Assembly (NCBI RefSeq): GCF_029223885.1
Contig: NZ_CP119409.1
Span: forward strand, 3,188,001 to 3,252,000
DNA length: 64,000 nucleotides
Direction of reading: 5' to 3'
From: Pararhizobium gei
GTDB lineage: Bacteria > Pseudomonadota > Alphaproteobacteria > Rhizobiales > Rhizobiaceae
The notes below the pieces were generated by a model, which worked only from the letters and a program-made list of their open reading frames with translations, had not been told where the DNA came from and ran no database searches. Each line of letters opens with the position of its first letter. Position 1 is the first letter of the stretch. The position numbers and the translations under genes are program-made. Of this stretch, positions 54,308-61,015 are shown one piece after another.

Positions 54308-54879
54308 GCGTGCGGCTTGTTGCGCGTATCCCTCTGTTTCTCGCAGCGAGCCTGACAAGCGCTGGGCTTGTTCACGCGCAGGAAAAATTCCTCGACGGCG
54401 CCTATGGCAACAAGGATGGTTGCGCCTATGCTAACAGCAATGAAGCGATGGGGTCCGAGGATTTTTTCCTGCTGACTGACGAAGGGGTCACGTCGGCCGC
54501 ATCCTATTGCAGCTTCAAGGCGCCGGTGACGAGGAAGGGCGATTCTTTTGCCGCTGCGGTCACCTGTGCGGAAGAAGGCGAAAGCGGCGAGACTGAGACG
54601 AGCCTCCTGATTCAGCGAACCGGAAAGGACTACATCATTGTGTTCGAGGACGGGATGCGCTGGGGACCTTTAAAAAATGCAAGTGACCGCCGCACCGCAC
54701 TGTCCCGCCGCCAGCTCAGGCCGGCACCAGCGCCTCCAATTCCGGCAGCAAAATCACGCTCTCCTGTTCGTTCGGATCGGTGCGGGCAATCACGGCGGAT
54801 GCAGGCTGGTCGGAGAGATTGGCCGGCAGATGCGGCACGCCGGCGGGGATGTAGAACATCTCGCCGGCGCGGACGATGA
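54304..54879 (+). CDS. Small exported protein with probable frameshifted end
   Basis: The product starts with a signal peptide (LVARIPLFLAASLTSAGLVHAQ). A compact mature domain follows (FLDGAYGNKDGCAYANSNEAMG, LLTDEGVTSAASYCSF) with paired cysteines and ends near DGMRWGPLK. After this the frame runs on for about 65 Arg-rich residues opposite the cupin gene. Inserting one A into the A6 run at 54672-54677 would give WGPLKKCK-stop, a natural end. Starts GTG 54304 or 54310 are possible. Function unknown. Confidence 0.5.
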   Translation: MSVRLVARIPLFLAASLTSAGLVHAQEKFLDGAYGNKDGCAYANSNEAMGSEDFFLLTDEGVTSAASYCSFKAPVTRKGDSFAAAVTCAEEGESGETETSLLIQRTGKDYIIVFEDGMRWGPLKNASDRRTALSRRQLRPAPAPPIPAAKSRSPVRSDRCGQSRRMQAGRRDWPADAARRRGCRTSRRRGR

Positions 54880-55129
54880 CGTGGTTTTCCAGCCGCTCGC
54901 CGTACCAGGTATGCGCCTCGCCCGACAGCATGTAGATCGCGGTTTCATGGCTCGCATGCTTGTGCGCCTTGGCCCGGCCGCCCGGCGGGATGGTCAGAAG
55001 GTGCATGCAGATGCCGCTCGACCCCACGGTCTCGGCAGCGATCCCTCCGAAATAGCTGAACCTCTGCTTGCCGTCATAGGTGCCGCCGGGACGAACGATC
55101 CGGCAGGTCGGCTGTGATGATTGCGTCAT
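54716..55129 (-). CDS. Cupin domain protein
   Basis: The 137-residue protein has a single cupin barrel: GGRAKAHKHASHETAIYMLSGEAHTWYGERLE then GEMFYIPAGVPHLPANLS, with metal-binding His and Glu of both cupin motifs. The function is unknown; it could be a small-molecule or dioxygenase-like enzyme. It is divergent from the ABC ATPase gene and overlaps the tail of the small exported gene. Confidence 0.82.
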   Translation of the reverse strand: MTQSSQPTCRIVRPGGTYDGKQRFSYFGGIAAETVGSSGICMHLLTIPPGGRAKAHKHASHETAIYMLSGEAHTWYGERLENHVIVRAGEMFYIPAGVPHLPANLSDQPASAVIARTDPNEQESVILLPELEALVPA

Positions 55130-55184
55130 ATAGTCCCTCAGTCGATTCCAGCACTTTGGACGAGGTTAGCGTATCTTCAAAAAA

Positions 55185-55196
55185 TCGCATATGCGA
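55185..55196. promoter_or_regulatory. 12-bp perfect palindrome in the cupin/ABC spacer
   Basis: TCGCATATGCGA lies 56 bp from the cupin start and about 60 bp from the ATPase start. A second partial repeat GCGACC-ATC-GGTCG follows near 55216. They suggest an operator serving divergent promoters. Confidence 0.4.
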
Positions 55197-55256
55197 GACT
55201 TGTACAGGATATCACATGCGACCATCGGTCGATCATCGCGGAGCAGGCAGTACGAA

Positions 55257-56048
55257 ATGAGCAATACTTCCGCATCCGTTGTCTCCGCCAGACAATTGGG
55301 TTTGACCTTTACCACCAATGACGGTCCCGTCCATGCGCTGACCGGCGTCGATCTTTCCGTCAACAAGGGCGATTTCGTCTCCTTCATCGGCCCGTCCGGC
55401 TGCGGCAAGACGACCTTCCTGCGGGTCATCGCCGACCTAGAGAAGCCGACCTCCGGCACGATCACCGTCAACGGCATGACGCCCGAGGAAGCGCGCAAAA
55501 AACGCGCCTATGGGTATGTCTTCCAGGCGGCAGCGCTTTACCCCTGGCGGACGATCGAGAAGAACATCGCGCTTCCCCTTGAGATCATGGGCTATGGCGC
55601 CGCCGAACAGAAAGAGCGTGTCGAGCGCACGCTGGACCTCGTCAATCTCTCGGGTTTCGGCAAGAAATTTCCCTGGCAGCTGTCGGGCGGCATGCAGCAG
55701 CGCGCCTCGATTGCCCGCGCGCTCGCCTTCGACGCCGATCTGCTCCTGATGGACGAGCCCTTTGGAGCGCTGGACGAAATCGTCCGCGACCATCTCAACG
55801 AACAGCTTCTGAAACTCTGGGACCGGACCAACAAGACGATCTGCTTCGTCACCCATTCCATCCCCGAAGCCGTCTACCTCTCCACCCGCATCGTGGTGAT
55901 GAGCCCGCGCCCGGGCCGGGTGACCGACGTGATCGAATCGACGCTGCCAAGGGAGCGCCCGCTCGATATCCGCGAGACGCCCGAATTTCTGGAGATCGCC
56001 CGGCGGGTTCGCGAAGGTTTGAGAGCGGGGCATAGCTATGACGAGTAG
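55257..56048 (+). CDS. ABC transporter ATP-binding protein (SsuB/TauB/ThiZ type)
   Basis: The 263-residue ATPase has Walker A GPSGCGKTT, Q-loop YVFQAAALYPWRTIEKNI, signature LSGGMQQRASIARALA, Walker B LLLMDEPFGALDE and switch FVTHSIPEAVYL. This is the nitrate/sulfonate/taurine/pyrimidine subclass. With the two permeases and NMT1-type binding protein it forms one importer; pyrimidines are the likely cargo from context. Confidence 0.9.
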   Translation: MSNTSASVVSARQLGLTFTTNDGPVHALTGVDLSVNKGDFVSFIGPSGCGKTTFLRVIADLEKPTSGTITVNGMTPEEARKKRAYGYVFQAAALYPWRTIEKNIALPLEIMGYGAAEQKERVERTLDLVNLSGFGKKFPWQLSGGMQQRASIARALAFDADLLLMDEPFGALDEIVRDHLNEQLLKLWDRTNKTICFVTHSIPEAVYLSTRIVVMSPRPGRVTDVIESTLPRERPLDIRETPEFLEIARRVREGLRAGHSYDE

Positions 56049-56054
56049 GGTGTC

Positions 56055-56390
56055 ATGAACCTTTCCTTTATCCTCTGGCTCGCGGCCTCCATGGCGATTT
56101 TCCTCAGCGCCGCGACGGCGTCCCGTTATTATGTGTCGAGCAACAACATCTTTCTTCTGCTATTCTCCCTCGCTCTCTACTGCATCGGCAATCTGATGAT
56201 GGTGCGGCTGATGCGCGAAGGCGGGTTGGGGCTTGCCATTTCGGCCTCCGCCATTGCCCAGCTTCTGCTTGTCAACGTCATCGCCTTCTTTGTCTTCGGA
56301 GAGCGGCTGACACATCTGCAGATGGCGGGGGTCGCACTGGGTGTGGTGTCGATGACGCTGATGCTGCTGCCTGCCGGTGGGAGAAGCTGA
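56055..56390 (+). CDS. Small four-helix SMR/EamA-like membrane protein
   Basis: The 111-residue protein has four helices and SMR/EamA-like features (LISASAIAQLLLVNVIAFFVFGERLTHLQMAGVALGVVSM), but helix 1 (FILWLAASMAIFLSAATAS) lacks the SMR glutamate. It lies seven bp after the ATPase and two bp before the first permease, so it is part of the ABC operon. Function unknown. Confidence 0.65.
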   Translation: MNLSFILWLAASMAIFLSAATASRYYVSSNNIFLLLFSLALYCIGNLMMVRLMREGGLGLAISASAIAQLLLVNVIAFFVFGERLTHLQMAGVALGVVSMTLMLLPAGGRS

Positions 56391-56392
56391 CA

Positions 56393-57280
56393 ATGGCGCG
56401 AGAGCATTTCTTCAGGGACCGCTTCGTGCCTGTCACCACGATCCTGGTGGCCATGGTGGTGTTCTGGTACGGGTTCGCCATCCTCATGAACGCGCCGGTG
56501 CAGCGCGACATGGACCAGCGTCGCGGCGAAATGCCGGGTTTCGTCGAATTCATCGGAAAGACGCTGTCACAGGCCAAGCCGATCGTACCTGCACCGCACC
56601 AGGTCGCGGCCAATGTTTTCGAAAACACCTTCCTGCGCAAGGTCACCAGCAATCGCAGCCTCGTCTATCACGGCTGGGTGACGCTGTCCTCGACCCTGCT
56701 CGGCTTTCTCATGGGCACCGTGCTCGGCATCCTGATCGCCGTCGGCATCGTCCACGTCAAAGTGCTTGACCGCAGCCTGATGCCCTGGATCATCGCGTCC
56801 CAAACGGTGCCGATCCTGGCTGTCGCGCCCATGGTCATCGTCGTGCTCGCAGCAATCAACGTCACCGGCATCATTCCGAAGGCGGTGATCTCCACCTATC
56901 TCTCCTTTTTCCCGGTGGTCGTCGGCATGGTGACGGGGCTGCGCTCGCCGGAGGCCATGCATCTCGATCTCATGCGCACCTACCATGCCAGCGTGAGCGA
57001 AACCTTCTGGAAGCTGCGCGTCCCGGCCTCCGTGCCGTTCCTCTTCACCTCGATGAAGGTGGCGGTGGCCGCCAGCCTGGTCGGCGCGATCGTCGGCGAA
57101 CTGCCCACAGGCGCGGTCGCGGGCATCGGCTCGAAGCTGCTTGCCGGATCCTACTACAGCCAGACGATCGACATGTGGGCGGCGCTGGTGGCCGGCTCGG
57201 TCCTTGCCGGCCTGCTGGTCACCGCCGTCGGCATCCTCGGCCGGCTGGTCGAACGCGGCATGGGGAGACGGCCGGCATGA
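56393..57280 (+). CDS. ABC transporter permease (NMT1-linked importer), subunit 1
   Basis: The 295-residue permease has six helices with EAA loop LMRTYHASVSETFWKLRVPASVPFLFTSMK. A long periplasmic segment follows helix 1 (ILMNAPVQRDMDQRRGEMPGFVEFIGKT). It pairs with the second permease; stop and start overlap (ATGA). Confidence 0.9.
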   Translation: MAREHFFRDRFVPVTTILVAMVVFWYGFAILMNAPVQRDMDQRRGEMPGFVEFIGKTLSQAKPIVPAPHQVAANVFENTFLRKVTSNRSLVYHGWVTLSSTLLGFLMGTVLGILIAVGIVHVKVLDRSLMPWIIASQTVPILAVAPMVIVVLAAINVTGIIPKAVISTYLSFFPVVVGMVTGLRSPEAMHLDLMRTYHASVSETFWKLRVPASVPFLFTSMKVAVAASLVGAIVGELPTGAVAGIGSKLLAGSYYSQTIDMWAALVAGSVLAGLLVTAVGILGRLVERGMGRRPA

Positions 57281-58431
57281 AATGGCTCGCACCCAACTGG
57301 CAGGCTCTTGCCGCTGTGATTTTTTCCATCGCAGCCCTCGGACTGGGGGCCATGACCTCCGTGGAGGCCGATGCGCTCACCAATCCGACGGCAACGATCG
57401 ATTATCCCTATATCGCGACCAAAGCCCTGATCCTCGGTCTGCTTCTGCTGACGGCGCTCCTGTCGATGATCCGCCTGCCGGCAATCGCCTCCGCAGTCCT
57501 CCTGTTCCTTGGCGCGCATCTGACGGCTTGGCTGCTGATCGCAGACATTTCCGGTTTTGAAGGCACGGCGCTGTGGCCCTTTTTCCTCGCACTTGCGGCC
57601 GCCTGGCTGCTCGCCTGGCGCTGCGTGGGTCTGCTCGCGGCTATGCGGCCGGCAACGCGATCCAAGGGGGCTGTGCTGCGCCTTTTGATCCCCGCCATTT
57701 TCGGCGTCTGGATTCTTATCCTGTGGGAAGCCATCACCCGCGGGGCGGGCGTCCCTTTCATCCTGCTTCCGCCGCCAAGCGCCATCGGCGCCCGCATCGC
57801 CGGCTCGCTGCCGATCCTCGTCGCCGATGTCAGGCAGACGATCTTCAAGGCCGTGATCTTTGGTTTTGTCGTCGGCTCTCTTGCGGGCTTCCTGACGGCT
57901 ATCCTTGCCGATCGCGTCGCTTTCCTGCGCAAGGGGCTGCTGCCGATCGGCAATATGGTTTCCGCGCTGCCGATCATCGGCATCGCCCCCATCATGGTCA
58001 TGTGGTTCGGTTTCGACTGGCAGTCGAAGGCCGCCGTCGTCATCGTCATGACCTTTTTCCCGATGCTGGTGAACACGGTCGCAGGCCTCGACGCCGCAGG
58101 AAGCATGGAGCGCGACCTGATGCACACCTATGCCTCGAGCTATCGGCAGATGCTGTTGAAGCTGCGTTTGCCGGCCGCGGCGCCTTTCATCTTCAACGCG
58201 CTGAAGATCAACTCGACGCTGGCGCTGATCGGTGCCATCGTGGCAGAGTTCTTCGGGACGCCGATCGTCGGCATGGGCTTTCGGATCTCCACAGAGATCG
58301 GCCGGCTCAACGTCGATATGGTCTGGGCGGAAATCGCCGTCGCCGCCGTCGCCGGCTCACTGTTCTACGGCGTCATCGCCCTTGTCGAAAGGGCGACGAC
58401 ATTCTGGCATCCGTCTCTCCGTGGTGGATAG
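57277..58431 (+). CDS. ABC transporter permease, subunit 2, with extra N-terminal helices
   Basis: The 384-residue protein has the standard permease in residues about 135-384 (EAA loop LMHTYASSYRQMLLKLRLPAAAPFIFNALK, WGFGFDW-like MWFGFDW). The first 130 residues hold about four additional helices (QALAAVIFSIAALGLGAMTSV, AIASAVLLFLGAHLTAWLLI), uncommon in the family. The permease is coupled to subunit 1. Confidence 0.88.
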   Translation: MKWLAPNWQALAAVIFSIAALGLGAMTSVEADALTNPTATIDYPYIATKALILGLLLLTALLSMIRLPAIASAVLLFLGAHLTAWLLIADISGFEGTALWPFFLALAAAWLLAWRCVGLLAAMRPATRSKGAVLRLLIPAIFGVWILILWEAITRGAGVPFILLPPPSAIGARIAGSLPILVADVRQTIFKAVIFGFVVGSLAGFLTAILADRVAFLRKGLLPIGNMVSALPIIGIAPIMVMWFGFDWQSKAAVVIVMTFFPMLVNTVAGLDAAGSMERDLMHTYASSYRQMLLKLRLPAAAPFIFNALKINSTLALIGAIVAEFFGTPIVGMGFRISTEIGRLNVDMVWAEIAVAAVAGSLFYGVIALVERATTFWHPSLRGG

Positions 58432-58491
58432 GCGAAGCCCTGGGCCGCAAGGCCTTTGGCAAACTTCAGAGGGTAAAAAGGGAAAACCACA

Positions 58492-59463
58492 ATGAAAAAA
58501 CTGATGATTTCCTTGATGGCCGGCGCAATGTCGCTGGCGGCAATGCAGGCAATGGCCGCCGACAAGGTGGTGTTGCAGCTGAAATGGGTCACCCAGAGCC
58601 AGTTCGGCGGCTACTATGTCGCAAAGGACAAGGGCTATTACGAAGAGGAAGGCCTTGATGTCGAGATCAAGCCGGGCGGACCGGATATCGCGCCGGAACA
58701 GGTGATCGCCGGCGGCGGCGCTGACGTGATCGTCGACTGGATGGGCGGCGCGCTGGTCGCCCGCGAGAAGGGTGTGCCGCTCGTCAATATTGCGCAGCCT
58801 TTCCAGAAATCCGGTCTCGAAATGATCTGCCGCAAGGATGGCCCGGTAAAGACCGATGCGGACTTCAAGGGCCGCACGCTCGGCGTCTGGTTCTTCGGCA
58901 ACGAGTATCCTTTTTTCGCCTGGATGAACAAACTTGGCCTGTCGACGGATGGCGGCCCCGATGGCGTGACCGTGCTGAAGCAGAGCTTCGACGTGCAGCC
59001 GCTTGTGCAGAAGCAGGCCGACTGCATTTCCGTCATGACCTATAACGAATATTGGCAGGCGATCGACGCCGGCTTCAAGCCTGAAGATCTAACGGTGTTC
59101 AACTATACGGATCTCGGCAACGACCTCCTGGAAGACGGCCTCTATGCCAAGGAAGACGATCTGAAGGATCCCGCCTTCAAGGAAAAGATGGTCAAGTTCG
59201 TCCGCGCCTCGATGAAAGGCTGGAAATATGCCATCGATAATCCGGAAGAAGCAGCCGATATCGTGGTCGAGAACGGCGGACAGGACGAGAACCACCAGAA
59301 GCGCATGATGGGTGAAGTCGCTAAGCTCATCGGCGACGCTTCCGGCAAACTGGATGAGGCCCTGTATGGGCGCACAGCCAAGGCTCTGCTCGACCAGAAG
59401 ATCATCAGCAAGGAGCCGGCCGGCGCCTTCACGCATGAGATCACCGATGCGGCTGTGAAATAA
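58492..59463 (+). CDS. ABC transporter substrate-binding protein (NMT1/ThiY-like)
   Basis: The 323-residue binding protein has a signal peptide (MISLMAGAMSLAAMQAMAA, cleavage near 22) and the NMT1 pattern: LQLKWVTQSQFGGYYVAKDKGYYEEEGLDVEIKPGG, ADVIVDWMGGALVAREKG, and KGRTLGVWFFGNEYP. Relatives bind thiamine pyrimidine precursors or other pyrimidines, which fits this cluster. It is last in the operon, followed by a hairpin. Confidence 0.88.
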   Translation: MKKLMISLMAGAMSLAAMQAMAADKVVLQLKWVTQSQFGGYYVAKDKGYYEEEGLDVEIKPGGPDIAPEQVIAGGGADVIVDWMGGALVAREKGVPLVNIAQPFQKSGLEMICRKDGPVKTDADFKGRTLGVWFFGNEYPFFAWMNKLGLSTDGGPDGVTVLKQSFDVQPLVQKQADCISVMTYNEYWQAIDAGFKPEDLTVFNYTDLGNDLLEDGLYAKEDDLKDPAFKEKMVKFVRASMKGWKYAIDNPEEAADIVVENGGQDENHQKRMMGEVAKLIGDASGKLDEALYGRTAKALLDQKIISKEPAGAFTHEITDAAVK

Positions 59464-59489
59464 TCGACAGCTCCGGGAAATCGGAAATG

Positions 59490-59519
59490 ACGGTGCGCGG
59501 ACCTCGGCTCGCGCACCGT
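59490..59519 (+). terminator. Hairpin after the ABC operon
   Basis: ACGGTGCGCG (59490-59499) pairs perfectly with CGCGCACCGT (59510-59519), 26 bp after the stop. It has only a weak T-run but fits a terminator. Confidence 0.55.
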
Positions 59520-59807
59520 TCCGTTCAACGGCACCGCGCTCTGCGACAAAATCGCCGCCGACGTGATTTTCATTGATCGGATTTTACAAATAAAATAATG
59601 AGGGACCATTATTTATTGCGGCTCGCTTGCGATTTGGCTGGGCGGACCTTAAATAGACTCCATTGCATCCGAGGAGGTGCGGAGGAATTTCGGCTGCGCA
59701 ACCAGAAGCAATGTTTCCTCTATTTCACAGTCTGACGACGGAAATTCCCAGTATGGGGCCTTTGCGTCGGTGCATTGCATGATCCGGAATTCGAAGAAAG
59801 TCAGTCC
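59520..59807. other. Gene-free stretch before the RND pair
   Basis: No gene is supported here. The AT-rich block near 59580-59620 is likely to hold the promoter of the RND operon; no operator was recognised. A short plus-strand frame at 59677-59868 looks like noise. Confidence 0.4.
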
Positions 59808-61001
59808 ATGGCCAGCAAGACGACGTTCGCACTTGGCATGTCAGCCACAATGCTGCTCACGATCCTGACGGGTTCGGCGCTCGCCGAGGAGGCCGTGGCT
59901 CCGAAAACGGAGCAGTCCCTGCCGTCGATCGTCGTCACCAAGGTGCAGAAGAAATCCATAATTGATCGCGTTGTGGCCACGGGGAACATCAAGGCCGTCG
60001 AGGAAACCTATGTCGCGCCGCTTGTCGACGGTCTGTCGATCCGCACGCTGCACGCCGATGTCGGCGATCGGGTCCAGGCGGAGAGCACGCTGGCAACGTT
60101 GAACGAAGACATGCTGCTTCTGCAAAAGAGCCAGTACGAAGCGAGCCTTGCGAAGGCAAATGCTGCCCTTGCGCAGTACCGGGCTCAACTGGCAGAGGCG
60201 AAGGCCAATGCCGATGAGGCGGTGCGGGTTGCCGAACGATCGAGAAAGCTTTCCGCATCCGGATCGCTTTCGACGGCCCAGCGGGATCAGGAAAAGGCCG
60301 CCGCCACTGCGGCGCTTGCCCGCGTCAACTCCGCCGAGCAGCTTGTCGCTGTCGCGCAGGCCGATATCAAGGTTGTCGACGCACAGATTTCCGATGTCGA
60401 TCTTCGCCTTGCCAGGACCGAGGTCCGATCCCCTGTGACCGGCATCGTATCGGCCAGACAGGCGCGGGTGGGCTCCATCGCCAGCGGCGCTGGCGAGCCG
60501 ATGTTCACGATCATCCGGGATGGCGCCGTCGAAATGCAGGCCGATATCACCGAGCAGGATCTGATCCGGCTTTCCATCGGCCAGAAGGCGAAAGTGACGC
60601 TTGCGGACGGGAAGACGGTGGTGGACGGCGAGATCCGCCTGATATCGCCAATGGTCGATGCTCAAACCCGCCTCGGCACGGTCTATATCAGTCTCTTGAC
60701 GCCGGAAAAGGCACGGGTAGGCATGTATGCCAATGCCCAGATCATCATCGAGGACAGGCAAGCGCTGGTGCTGCCCCTGTCCGCGGTGACCAGTTCAAAG
60801 GATGGCATGGTGGCCCGCAAGGTCCATGACAATGTGGTGCAGGTTGCAAAAATCGAAACCGGCATCCAGGACAAGGGCTTCATTGAAATCGTGAAGGGGC
60901 TCGCCGCAGGTGACATGGTCGTCTCCAAGGCCGGTGCCTTCGTGCGCGACGGAGACCAGATCAAACCCGTGCTGGCCGATGCCGGCACAGTGTCGAATTA
61001 A
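59808..61001 (+). CDS. RND efflux periplasmic adaptor (MFP)
   Basis: The 397-residue membrane-fusion protein has a signal (FALGMSATMLLTILTGSALAE), the barrel-sandwich halves VEETYVAPLVDGLSIRTLHADVGDRV...ARTEVRSPVTGIVSARQARVG, an alpha-hairpin (QYEASLAKANAALAQYRAQLAEAKAN) and C-terminal domains. It links the pump to an outer-membrane channel, not seen here. ATG 59808 is used. Confidence 0.9.
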   Translation: MASKTTFALGMSATMLLTILTGSALAEEAVAPKTEQSLPSIVVTKVQKKSIIDRVVATGNIKAVEETYVAPLVDGLSIRTLHADVGDRVQAESTLATLNEDMLLLQKSQYEASLAKANAALAQYRAQLAEAKANADEAVRVAERSRKLSASGSLSTAQRDQEKAAATAALARVNSAEQLVAVAQADIKVVDAQISDVDLRLARTEVRSPVTGIVSARQARVGSIASGAGEPMFTIIRDGAVEMQADITEQDLIRLSIGQKAKVTLADGKTVVDGEIRLISPMVDAQTRLGTVYISLLTPEKARVGMYANAQIIIEDRQALVLPLSAVTSSKDGMVARKVHDNVVQVAKIETGIQDKGFIEIVKGLAAGDMVVSKAGAFVRDGDQIKPVLADAGTVSN

Positions 61002-61015
61002 CCGAGGCTGACGCG

